Positions 45,701 through 56,870 of a stretch of DNA of 64,000 nt are shown here, piece by piece (the stretch's first letter is position 1; each line of letters starts with the position of its first letter). Under the pieces are notes generated by a model that saw only the letters and a program-made list of their open reading frames with translations, made no database searches and was not told where the DNA came from. This stretch comes from Caenorhabditis elegans (Eukaryota > Nematoda > Chromadorea > Rhabditida > Rhabditidae): assembly GCF_000002985.6 (NCBI RefSeq), contig NC_003282.8:2108001-2172000 (forward strand). Reading direction: 5' to 3'. The position numbers were made by a program, and so were the translations under genes.

Positions 45701-48700
45701 TATGGATTTTCTAGGCCACGTATTTTACAATAGCAAGGTTAGTAGTTTGAGCGGTCAGAATTTCATTGATTTTATAAAAACTCAAAAATATCGATTTTTC
45801 GCCCCAGTTAAAATTCAATTTGATTAATTTGAAATTCATGGCCTAAAAATCCAAAACTAGGCCACTAAAAATTAGGTAGCGTTTTTTAGGGGATTTTAGG
45901 GAGTTAGTGAGCTATCAATTAGTGCCACTCAATAATATTGATTTTCCGTTGAGTTCTGATGATTTCAAGTTGGTGGCCTAACTTTTTCTAGGCCACCAAT
46001 TTCAAACTTTCGTAACTTGTCTAAAAATTTATTATTTTCAAGCTTCAAAAAAAAACCAACGAACATCTTGTAATAAGACGCGTAAACTTGGGTTATCTAA
46101 CTTTTGCTGGCCTAACTAAAAACCCAAAATTTTGTTTTCTAGGCCACCAACTTCAAAACGCCATGACTCGACGGTAATTCACTGTTTTCGAATTTTTCTC
46201 AAGACTTACGTGCTGGGACAGTTTTTGCGGCTCGCAGAGCCTCGGCAATCACGGGCGGCACAAACTCGAAGAGGAGCCTGTCGGTCTGCGATTTTTTGAC
46301 CTCCAATTCCTCGGTCATTTTCTTCATTTTTTTCATAGTTTCCTCCAGTTTTTTACTGAAATTTTTTTTTTAATTTTCTAGTTTTATTATTAAAATTCAG
46401 AGCTCACTTCAATTCCATTTGGCAGATTCTCGACTGGTTTAACATGACCAAATCGCGAGTGGCGTCGTGCATTGGCATATCCGAAATGTAGAGTTTCAGA
46501 TTGAGAATGTCGCGGACCTGAAATTTGGATTCAGTGCATTGAGAGCATTCATTTAAGTATAATCATGGCTAGGTTTCGGTAATTTTCACAAATTTTTGGG
46601 TTCCGCCACGAAAACTATCGGTTACTGTAATCGTGGTGAGACCCAAAAATTCACGAAACCCAGCTGTGACTGTGATTATATTCAAATTAACTGAAAATTT
46701 GGAATTCATCACGTTGTTAAATTTGATTTAAGTATACTCATGACTAGGTTCCATTGAGTTTGAAATTTTTGGGTCTTGCCACGCGGGGTACTGTAGTCTT
46801 GAAGTTTTCGCTGCGGGACCCATATTTTTAGAGTTCTACGTTTGCTTAAATCGAAAAGTTGCACAATTTTTCCAATTTTGAAAAATTGAAGTTTGATAGC
46901 TCCCAAAAGTGTAAAAAAAGATTTTTTTTTTGAAAATTTTCAAAATTTTCAACATCCCCAGAATACCTACCGTAGTCACATGTGGAGAACATATAAAAAT
47001 AATAGAATTTCCATCATTTATTGGCATCATCTCGCCTTTGAGCACGAGGGGCTGCTGAAAAGCCTCCGAGGAGCCCTCTTGCACCTCATTCCGCTTGCTG
47101 TGGTGTTTTAGTTGGAATATGAACAAGGTGTTGAGATAACTGAGCACATTTTTGTAGGTTAGCTGAAAATAATTGAAAAGTTGAAAAAAAAACTGAAATT
47201 AAAAAAAAAAAATTTCGAAACTTTTTTTTCAAAAATTTTTTTTTGAAATTTTTTTTGAAATTTTTTAAATTAAATTTTTGTCTCAAAATTATTCCAGAAC
47301 TCACCTGAATGTCAGAAGGTTGCACCAGTTGCATCAAATCACTGACTTTCAGTGTTTTCTTGTTTTCCAGCCCATACTCTCGTAACAAGTAAATTCCTGA
47401 AATTTACAAAATTTTGAAAATATGATTATTTTTTAAATGAAATTTTGTTCTCATATTTGAACTCAGCTCACCTAGAGCTTTTAATTAAGTATAATCATGA
47501 CTAGGTTTCAAGAACTCTGAGAATTTTCGGGTTTCGTCACGAAAAATTCCGGGTTACTGTAGGAGGTTTTCGTGGAGGGACCCAAAATTTTCGCACTTTA
47601 TGGAAGAAGTTCATGATTATACTTATTTTGAAGCTCATGACAAGCTTAATTTTCTGAAATAACGAATTTTTGCTAAATTGGGTCTTACAGCGAATTCCGT
47701 CTCGATTAGGAGGTTTTCGTGGCGGGACCCAAAACCCCTAATAGAAGGAACATAGGACATGATTATACTTATTTTGAAGCTCTCGACAATCAGAATTTGA
47801 TTTCAATTATATTGTTGAACACAAACTCACAACTAAAAAATCTAAAAATCTCCGCACTTTTATATTTTAGGGTCCTGCAACGAAAAACCTTTTTCCCCAT
47901 ATTTTAATGATTAATGCGTAGGCTTTGCCGTCGTTTGACGTCAAATTGCTCATATTAAATGCGGTGAGAATTCCAAATTTGAGTGATGCTCCAAGAAAAT
48001 GCTCAAACACGCAAGCACCCCGCGCGCGCGCGACGAGACCCAGATTTTTGAGCTTTTCGAGGAATAAATCAAAGAATAAAATTATTAAATGCTACAAGAA
48101 GAGTATAATTGTGACTAGGTTTTTTTTTTTGAAATTTGAAAACAAAAAGTTGAGTCCCGCCACGAAAACTACTGTAGGGTTAGTTTTTCGTGGCGGGACC
48201 CAAAAACTTACCAATATGCTCAATGATCATTTGTTTGTTGAAGCACACGTGGTAAGGGAAAATGTTCTTAAAATCGCGGAGTCCGACGAGAATTGTAGAG
48301 GACTGAAAATTTGGGTTGTGTAGGTTTACGAGGCCTTGTGTGGATTTACGGGAGTCAAATGTAGATTTACGGGGATTACTGTGGAGATTTACGGGATGAA
48401 AATGTGGATTTACGGGAGCACTGTGTAGATTTACGGGACGAACATGTGGATTTACGGAGTGAACATGTGGATTTACGGGGTGAACATGTAGATTTACGGC
48501 GTAAACTTGTGGATTTACGGGATGAAAATGTGAATTTACCGGATGAACATGTAGATTTACGGGAGCACTATGTAGATTTACAAGGTGAACATGTGGATGT
48601 ACGGGAGCACTATGTAGATTTACAGGGTGAACATGTAGATTTACGGGGTGAGCATGTACATTTACGGGAGCACTATGTAGATTTACAAGGTGAACATGTG

Positions 48701-51113
48701 GATGTACGGGAGCACTATGTAGATTTACAGGGTGAACATGTAGATTTACGGGGTGAGCATGTACATTTACGGGAGCACTATGTAGATTTACGGGGTGAAA
48801 ATGTGGATTTACGGGGTGAAAATGTGGATTTACGGGGTGAACGTGTGGATTTACGGGGTGAGCAAGTGGATTTACGGGAGAACTATGTAGATTTACGGGG
48901 TGAAAATGTGGATTTACCGGATGAACATGTAGATTTACGGGATGAACTTGTGGATTTACGGGGTGAACGTGTGGATTTACGGGGTGAGCAAGTGGATTTA
49001 CGGGAGCACTATGTAGATTTACAGGGTGAAAATGTGGATTTACGGGATGAAAATGTGGATTTACGGGATGAACATGTAGATTTACGGGATGGAAATGTGG
49101 ATTTACCGGATGAACATGTAGATTTACGGGAGCACTATGTAGATTTACAGGGTGAACATGTAGATTTACAGGGTGAACATGTAGATTTACAGGGTGAACA
49201 TGTGGATTTACGGGGTGAGCATGTACATTTACGGGAGAACTATGTAGATCCACGAAAGTCAATTGTAGATTTACAGGAGGTTAAAATTTAGATTCACTTA
49301 CCAAAGTAAAAGAAGGCGCATTTTCTGTAGTTTTTGTGTTTCGAAACTTGTGAAAAAGCCGTTTTCCCTTCCGATGATTGTCGTCCGGCTCAACAGAAAA
49401 AATCACGTGTTCCACCATTCCAGACTTGCGTCGTTCCTGATTACGCTCCAACATACATACCTAAAAAAAAATTTGAAAATTAGAGACAATTTAATCCAAA
49501 AATTGCGTACTTTAACATCCATTTCGAACAAAGTTCTCGCGGTTTTTCGGACCAACCCCTTGACAATCGGGAAAAGTCCCTGACGGAATGAGAAATAGTG
49601 AAGTTTGAGGCCAGACTCTCCGAATGGCTCACACTGGAATGTTGGGCCTTTCATCTCGGATTTGAACGCGATTTGATCGATGAAATAGTGCATACTGTTG
49701 AGATTGTCAAGGAATTCCTGGAAGTTTCAGAAAATGTAATGTGAAAATACAGATTCCCCATGAAATTTCACCCCTGGGGCAGTATTTTTCCTGGGTTCTA
49801 ACTGAAAATTTAATTTTGTGGGATTACGGTAGCTTTGAAAGTACGCAAACACCAGATTTTACTATTCATTAGCAATTTTTCACTAGGAAATTCAAATTTT
49901 TCGCATAACTTTGTATCCCAAAGCTTTGAGGTTACTGTAGCTTCGAAAATACGCAAACACCGAATTTTACGCTATTTTCAGCTAGAGCTCTGATATTTTA
50001 GGGTCGAGGGTAACAAATGATGAGAAATTCAAACTCAATAATTAAATTTCAAGCAAAATTTTCCGTTTTCCTCACCTGCAAATTATTCGCCATGCAGAAC
50101 AACATTTTTTGCCATCCAGTCTCACACGCATGTGTGATCAAAAATTCTCCATACATCTCCCACATGTCATCAACGGAAAGGCCTGAAAATATTAATTTTT
50201 TTTTGGTGGCCTAGAGTCTAAAAATTTGTGAGTTTCTAGGCCACCGCGCCTACCTAATACTGTCGCGGCTACTCGGAAAATTCTCATCGTCTCGGTGTCA
50301 TCGTAGTAGCATTGAATATCGAATTTTATATCTTCTTGGTAGCCGGCTTTTCGTCTGAAAATTTGAATTTAGCTTATTGAGAGTTTTAGTTTATGTATAA
50401 TCATAACTAGGTTACTACTAATTTTGAGATTTTGAAAGAAAGTTGGTTCCCGCCACGAAAAATCTTGAGTTACTGTAGTTTTCGCGGCGAGACCCAAAAT
50501 GTTTCAAATTTGAAATAACTTAGTCATGATTGTACTTGAATTGAAGCTCTCGACAAACCATATGTGAATACGCTAATGGTGATCAAAAAGGAAAATCTCA
50601 AAAACAAAATTTTGGTGTTCAAATTTCAAATATTCTGTCATTTTTTGAATACTCACTGAACCATTCAAATTGATGCCACCAACAGCTTCACCCTAAGTAT
50701 AAACATGCCTAATTTTGCCCAAATTTGAAAAAGTAGGGTCCCGCCACGAAAAATCCTGGGTTACTGTAGTTTTAACGGCGAGTTCAAAATTGTCAACTTT
50801 GAGGCAACCTAGTCATGTTTATACTTGAGTTGAAACTCTTGGCGTACTAAATTCAAAAATAACATTTAAATTATTAAAATGTCATTTTAAACTACAGTAA
50901 CCTTGAAGTTTCGTGGCAAGACCCATTATTTGCAGTTCTGAACCTAAATTGTTTTATCTAAAAACATACAAAATCTCCTCCAAAACTTCTGGTCCATATT
51001 TTCGAAGAATCAACGCCGAAACGCATACATGTGTCCAACCGATCTGAATTTACTTTCTTTTTTTTTTGAAATTTTAGCTTCAACTTTCAGGCAAAATATG
51101 TATAACTCACCAT
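42793..51113 (-). CDS. gcy-37: Soluble guanylate cyclase (H-NOX, HNOBA and cyclase domains), 708 aa
   Basis: Sixteen minus-strand exons: 51113-51111 (ATG), 51043-50970, 50354-50254, 50182-50076, 49717-49511, 49460-49302, 48302-48212, 47396-47305, 47162-46971, 46517-46408, 46355-46210, 45474-45117, 44435-44343, 44008-43869, 43395-43298 and 42948-42793. All phases agree. The H-NOX domain spans about 1-180 and starts MIGWTHVCV, with haem-ligand His105 and the YxSxR motif at Tyr136, Ser138 and Arg140. HNOBA covers about 220-380, a coiled coil (NKKLEETMKKMKK) follows, then the cyclase domain at about 430-620. Metal-binding Asp439 and Asp483 are present. The guanine-specifying Glu position is Leu479, and the catalytic Arg position after NTVN is Ser560, so activity likely needs a partner subunit. 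These cyclases bind gas at haem and make cGMP; gcy-37 is known from the O2-sensing URX, AQR and PQR neurons. Symbol from MIOX/test-1 synteny. Confidence 0.92.
45530..46190. repeat. GGTGGCCTAGAAA hairpin repeats in a gcy-37 intron
   Basis: About five copies (near 45545, 45675, 45830, 45970 and 46110) with 'gttatgat..tttcaagttggtggcctagaa' and the inverted 'tctaggccacc'. This is one gcy-37 intron colonised by this family instead of the GGGTCCC hairpin. Confidence 0.8.
48320..49275 (+). repeat. 21-bp minisatellite, TGTAGATTTACGGGRNGAACA (about 45 units)
   Basis: Tandem 21-bp units of 'gtggatttacgggatgaaaat' type, with alternating 'gagcactat', 'gtgaacat' and 'gatgaaaat' variants and some higher-order blocks (48600-48720 repeats at 48690-48800). 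Because 21 is divisible by 3 and the unit lacks stops, long frames run on both strands (Val-Asp-Leu-Arg and Pro-Val-Asn-Leu-His heptads). The array lies wholly within the gcy-37 intron 49301-48303. The same unit, more diverged and inverted, is in the glb-7 intron. Confidence 0.93.
50370..50950. repeat. Hairpin family copies in an early gcy-37 intron
   Basis: Copies at about 50375-50560 and 50680-50850, with a partial at 50885-50935. Arms read 'ttcccgccacgaaaa' and 'ttttcgcggcgagaccc'. Two TACGCAAACACC-family modules occur nearby, at 49820-49970. Confidence 0.75.
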
Positions 51114-52304
51114 ATTTCTGTGTAGTAGAAAAAGTAGAAAAGCGAAAAAAGACGGGGTGTATAAACTTTACGAAATGCTGTGGTCCGCGCGACGGCAGGT
51201 GAGCAGGCTTCTCTGCCTATCAAATATGCACCGACACGCAAGGGGCAGGCAGAAGAGGAGATATGGGGATATATAGAGAGATAGTGTTTTGATTAATCAC
51301 TATGTCATGTTTACTTGGATATTCATCATTGGGCATCCACGTCATATGGGGGAATTGCGAAACTAAGGGAGATCGATTTTTTTCCCCCGAAAAACGGGTC
51401 CGAATATAGGTGTTTGCTCAAAACCGTAGTAACTTTTAACATAGTTATAGCAAGTTAAATTTAATTTCCTTGATTTTGAAAAATAGTTTTGCAGAAAAAA
51501 AATGTTTTGTTAAATTTTCAAGTAACTATTAATATTTTTCCTTATGATATTTGAGTTTGAATACCAAAAACTACACTTTTCTATCAATAATTCTAGCTTT
51601 TCCTTAAAAATCTCCAATTATTAACTTTTTTATTGCTTTATTAGACGCAAAATTGTCTAAAAACACCGAATTTTATAGTGAAACTTATCAAAAACTTCTC
51701 AAAAAGAAGTTATGGAAACTCGAAAAATGACCGAAAATTAATTGAAATTTGAAATTCGACCGACTTGTCAAGCGGCTGGAAACTAATTTTTTTGAAATCA
51801 CCGTCTAAACATGGGTATACATGTTACATACCATGAGTTTTCACCTCGGTTGAGGCACATTTAGAGTCGATGGATCACCAGAAGTTACCAAATTTTAACA
51901 ATAAAGTAGTTTTTTTTTCTTCAATAAAGTAGTATTTCAAATTCTACCTAATTTTAGGTCATTTTTTGAACCGCCATAATTTATTTTTGAGAAGTTTTAA
52001 AGAAGTTTCAAAATGAAAATCGGCGTTTTCAGACAATTTCAAGTCTAATAAAGCAATCAAAAAATTATGTCTACACCACCTTTTTTTTTTTAAATAACAT
52101 TATTGAATATATATTTGTTACGTTCCAAGAATTTGATTCAAGTTTTAATGAGACGGTTTTTGAAACTTCAAAAAACTTGCAGAATCTGACTATAAACAAT
52201 GTAATATGAACGGATTGCAAGAATTTCTGATACACTTCTAATTAGAGAAGTAAGGTTCAATATTGTAAAGAAAACTTGTCAAGATGCAAGATTTATTTAT
52301 CCCA
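51114..52304. promoter_or_regulatory. gcy-37 upstream region
   Basis: The first 250 bp upstream of the ATG (to about 51360) are less AT-rich, with 'ggtccgcgcgacggcaggtg' and 'caggcttctctgcctatcaa', and are the likeliest core promoter. The rest to 52304 is AT-rich unique sequence. I see no recognisable exon. Confidence 0.45.
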
Positions 52305-52897
52305 TTAAGCACATAATCCAGCGTTATCATACTTATTAGCCCGGCAACGTGTGAGTACTGGACAAGCCGAGCATGTCGGTCCCTCTACGTAGATTGGCTC
52401 ATCAACGACGTTTCCTCTGAAATAGCAGGTTGAAGTTGGCAGTATCTTTTAGATTTTGTTCCCGACATTACCAGAATATGATCTAGGCAACAAAGAAAAA
52501 TAAGAAGTTAATTTTTTACATATCGATGTTTTTTGAATTTTTAAACAAAATCCAGAGATTTGTAAATTGACAACACTTTTCGCTCACTTTTTTTCCGATT
52601 TCAAAATACTTGCATTGTATTTTTCTTACATTTTCTTCGGCAAATTGCCGATTTGCCGAAAATTTTCAATTCCGGCAATTTGCCGGTTTGCCGATTGCCG
52701 GAAATTTTTAATTCTGGCAATTTGCCGAAAAAAAACTTACTGAACATAATACTTGCACACAACAACCACTGGCCCATTTTCCGGATCCCAACATCGCTTC
52801 ATCCCACAGCCAACCGAACTAGTTCTTGCCCACACTATTTTCGTTGCCGAGCTGATTTTTTCAGAGCCCTTGTAGATGTTCGACGTCCATCCGTTAT
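52305..52897 (-). pseudogene. CAP/SCP-family secreted protein, C-terminal fragment
   Basis: Two minus-strand exons, 52897-52741 and 52416-52305, join in phase to about 89 residues. They match the C-terminal half of nematode SCP/CAP proteins: DNGWTSNIYKGSEKIS, then the CAP1-like block SSATKIVWAR, SVGCGMKRC, VVVVCKYY and the tail GPTCSACP...GLCA with stop. The N-terminal half (signal peptide and the first CAP residues) is not found upstream on this strand before 53475. The usual His of the 'GHATQ' block is replaced (SSATK), and the upstream acceptor (aaatcaag) is weak. It is most likely a gene relic. A CGGCAAATTGCC-type repeat (52637-52727) sits in its intron. An undetected distant first exon would change this call. 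Confidence 0.6.
52637..52727 (+). repeat. CGGCAAATTGCCG minisatellite fragment
   Basis: Two diverged units of the minisatellite seen at 30.6-33.8 kb, inside the intron of the CAP fragment. Confidence 0.7.
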
Positions 52898-53475
52898 CTT
52901 GATTTTACTTATACAATTTCAAAACTTCCACATTTTTAACTGTTATTTGAGTATATATTTTCTTTCAATTTTTGGCAAAGTTGGGTTCCGCCGCGAAAAT
53001 TACAGTAACCTCGCGGCGGGACCAGAAATTTTCAATTGGCGGGAATATGGACATCCTTATAGCTTTTGACAAAATTCATCTGAATTCCGATGTTTAAATT
53101 TAAAAAAGAATACTCCGAATATTGGAAAAAAAATTCCAAAGTATTCACAAATTTTCAAAAAAAAAGTAATGTATTTTTTCAAAATATATTTTTTAAATTT
53201 TGTTTTGATAAACTATTATTAAATCTAATATCAATAACTTTTACACAAAATAAAGTGAAAATAAAATTCATATACACAAAACCACCCGTAGAAATACACA
53301 CAAAACGAGGCTGAAGGGAAGAGTGAGAGAGCAAATTTTCGAGTTTCGAAAATTTGGAGCCAAAAATTTTTTTTTGGCAAAAGAGGGTCTGTAGCACCTA
53401 AGGCAAGAGGTACAAATTCTATTTAAAAAATTGCAAAAAAAATTTAAAAGTTTCGAAGTTTAAAAAAAAAAAAGT

Positions 53476-56400
53476 TTAGACGGTGAGCCCAGAAGTCGTC
53501 GGAACATGATGATGTTGTGTCATTTCCACGTCGATTCGGGCGGCTCCAGACTCGAGAGATGATGATGATGAAGTGGATTGAGAATGCTCAGGTATCTGAA
53601 AATAAATTTTTTTGGAAACTTGTTAAGAAAAATTCTAAAAAAAAATGTTTTTTTTTTCGAATTTTTTTCCTGAATTTTCAACTTTTTATTTTTCAGTTTT
53701 TGCATATTGTTTGAATGAAATTTGACTTTTTTTAAACACTTTACGCTTCAATTTAAGTGTAATCATGACTAGGTTCCCTCGAATTAGACAAACTGGGGTC
53801 CCGACACGAAACCTGCTGAGGGTACTGTAGTTTTCGTGGCGGGACCCAACTTGAGAGGAACAGCTCAAGGTGAGATAAATGTGATTATTTTAATCATTTT
53901 TTTCACAAATCTAACAGAAAAATTCTGAGAAAAAAAGTTTCAACCAAAAAACTTTTTTTTTTGGAAAATTTCACTATTTTTTATTTTCAATCAGTCTTTT
54001 TCGTAAAAAAAATTAATTTTTTCTCATTTTCAGCTTCAATTTTAATATAACCATGACTAGGTTGCCTTGAAGTTGAAAATTTTGGGTCTCACAACGAAAG
54101 CTCCAGGGATACTGTATTTTTCGTGGCGGGACCCGAAAATTTTCAAATTTCAGGAAATTTAGTCATGTTTATACTTAAATTGAAGCTCTCAATTCGCTGA
54201 ATTCATTTTTTAGTGAAACTTTATATGTTTTGAAAAATTTTTAATTTTTTTGAAAATTTTCAAAAAAAAGTTGTTTTTCAAAAATTTCCAAAAATTCCAA
54301 TTCTCAGAAAAACTCTCCAACTTATTTTTTTTCCCCCACTTTTCCGAGTCAAACTTAGTAATTTAGTCCATGTAGTGCACTATTTGCTCAGCGAAACTTC
54401 TAGTTCAACGCCGCCGGAGGTTTAGAGAAAAAAAAATAGAAAGTCAAACAAAAACCTATGTAAACTGAGCAAGAAAAAACGTAAAAACATAGTTCATTTA
54501 GAGCGCATGTTGTAGTCCGTGTGCTCGCCGAGCACACCAACTACATGTTTGTTTAGATGATGATGTTTCAAAGCTGGATATGGTAAAAAAAGAAAAACAA
54601 TTGTATTTTGTGGATTTTTGCAGCGAGGCCTGATTTTGCAGGAATCAAAACTTAAAATTTCGAATTCAACTGGGCAAAAGCTTCAATTTAAGTATAAACA
54701 TGACTAGGTTCTGTTGATTTTGGGTCCCGCCACGATAAATCTACTGTACCACCATGTAGTTTTCGTGGCGAGACCCGAAATGCTCAAATTTGAGATAAGT
54801 AGGTCATTATTATACTTTACTGTGAGGTCTAGTTAGTGAGCTTAATTCAAAAAATCAGTAAATTGAGCAGACTTACAAAAAAAATAAGCGGGGTTACTAA
54901 AGATTTTTGGTTTTCATACGGATTCTCGCTGCGAGACCCGGTTTTTCAAACTAAAAATTAAAAAATTTGAATTCAGCTTAATAAAAGCTTTTATTTGAGT
55001 ATAATCATGAAATACTTTTCTCAAGTTTAAAAAAAATTGGGTCTCGCCACGAAAAATGAAACTACAGTAACCCTAGCGGTGAGACCCAAAGTTTTCTGCA
55101 AAATAGGTCATGTTTATACTTATTTGAAAGCTTTCGTTGAGATGAATTTTGATAAATTAACTGGAAATTAAAAAAAATAAATTTTGCGGTAAATTCACAG
55201 CGAGACCCAATTTTTTTCGAAAATTTCAAACTAATCGTATCATGGTCATGTTCATACTTATTTTGAAGCTCTCAGTCAGCTAAATTCAAAAATTAAAGTT
55301 TCATGTAGATTTACGAGACTTTGTGTAAATTTACGGCAGACACACTTACCGTAATCACAGTCTGATTTGGTAGTCCAGGCTCCCCATTCTGAACCATCGT
55401 CCTCACAGCGTCCTCATATGATGGTGGAGCATCGAATTTGGGGTCATAAGACGGTGATACTATGTACATTGGCGGGAAACTTGCAGGTCGAACTGTATCG
55501 CCAGTTGGGGAGGAAAGAGCCGACGCTGGCGACAGACGGAGCACTGTTTGTCCCTGGCGTTGCTGGAAAATTGAACTTTAGGAAGGTTTTAATGTTAATT
55601 TTTAGATTCATCACGTTGAGAGCATTCAGAAAAGTATAATCATGTCGGGGTTCTGAGGATTTTCAAGATTTTTGGGTCTCGCCACGAGGTTACTGCAGTT
55701 TTCGCCGTGGGACCCAACAATTTCAAATTTGATGGAAGTAGGTCATGATAATACTTAAATTGAAGCTCTTGGTGTGCTGAAATCAAATTTATCACTGAAA
55801 AAATCGGTTTTTTGGGCCACGCCACGAAAAGCCGGGGTTACTGTAGTTTTCGCGGTGGGACCCAAAAACTTTCAAAATCAACGGAATCTAGTCATGATTA
55901 TACTTTAAAAAAAAGCTCTCAACATGCATAATTTGAATTTTATATAGTTTTTTCAAATAATTCAGGCAATAAAAAAATTTCAGCCGAAAAAAGGAAAATT
56001 TTGAAAATTCCAACCTGTGTTCTTTGTCGTGTGCGTGCATTCCTCCGATTGTTGACCAACATGCAGAATAGAGTGATAACAACACATACAATAGCAATTG
56101 CAGCAATTATTAAGACCTGGAATTGATTGGGTACGATTTTTAAAATGAAGAAAAAAAATGTTGTTAAAAAAAATTTTTTTGAAACTTTTTTCCTTTTTAT
56201 TCTTGAATTCATCTCGTCAAGAGCTTTGATTTAAGTATAATCATGACTAGTTTCTATTCATATCGAAAATTTTCAGGTTCCGTCACGAAAAGGGAGGTAC
56301 TGAGAGAGGTTTTCGTGGCGAGACCCAAAATTTGAAAATTGAACAAAGTATGGCATGATTATACTCAAATTGAAGCTCTAGGTTAGTTGAATTCAAAATT

Positions 56401-56870
56401 GAACGAAAAAGTGAAGAAAACTAAAATTTGAAAAAAAAAATCTGAAAAAAACATTCCGAACATGTTTTTTTTTGAAAATTTTGAAGATTTTTGATGTTTA
56501 TATTTTTTTATCTTTATTTTTGAATTCATCTCGTCAAGAGCTTTGATTTAAGTATAATCATGACTAGTTTCTATTCAAATTGAAAATTTTCAGGTCCCGT
56601 CACGAAAAAAAAGGTACTGAAAGAGGTTTTCGTGGCGAGACCCACAAATTTGAAAATTTAACAAAGTATGGCATGATCATACTTAAATTGAAGCTCTAGG
56701 TTAGTTGAATTCAAAATTGAACGAAAAAGTGAAGAAAACTAAAATTTTGAAAAAAAATCTGAAAAATTTTTTTTAAAAATAATTTTCAAAAAACCTACCG
56801 TAAGCGCTCCATTTGGAATTCCATTTCTTGAGGATGTCGTTCCGTCTTCTGATTGATAATCGAGCGGCAT
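53476..56870 (-). CDS. Single-pass membrane protein with cytosolic PPxY motif (168 aa)
   Basis: Exons on the minus strand: 56870-56799, 56116-56015, 55562-55350 and 53595-53476. The start ATG is two bases after a TTGTTGCAG acceptor. A short N-terminus with acidic residues ([12 protein letters not shown]) precedes one strong membrane segment filling the second exon ([20 protein letters not shown]), then a basic stop-transfer ([13 protein letters not shown]). The cytosolic part is Ser/Pro-rich with FPPMYIV and PPSYEDAV, the latter a canonical PPxY WW-ligand, and ends with Ser and His runs ([14 protein letters not shown]). It is not a named family that I recognise. A likely 5' non-coding exon lies at about 60496-60590. 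Introns carry eight or more hairpin repeats. Confidence 0.75.

Larger units (their letters stand above)
38510..48205. repeat. GGGTCCCGCCACGAAAA hairpin family, about 24 copies (MIOX and gcy-37 region)
   Basis: Each copy (100-200 bp) is a nested palindrome. The outer arms are 'agcttcaatttaagtataatcatgac' and its inverse. The inner arms are 'gggtcccgccacgaaaa' and 'ttttcgtggcgggaccc', often around CTACAGTA. Approximate positions: 38515, 38935, 39415, 39715, 40345, 40825, 41765, 42070, 42365, 43015, 43485, 43685, 44080, 44535, 44805, 46545, 46725, 47475, 47690 and 48110, plus partial copies at 41040, 44290, 44700 and 45050. Nearly all are intronic and none interrupts an exon. Confidence 0.88.

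Noticed and set aside
48000..48040. CG-rich 'cccgcgcgcgcgcgacg' as a Z-DNA or CpG element
   Set aside because: A short CG dinucleotide run inside an intron hairpin neighbourhood, with no supporting context.
48180..49291. Long frames on both strands with VDLR and PVNLH heptads
   Set aside because: Both come from the 21-bp minisatellite; simultaneous openness on two strands is explained by a stop-free unit length divisible by three.
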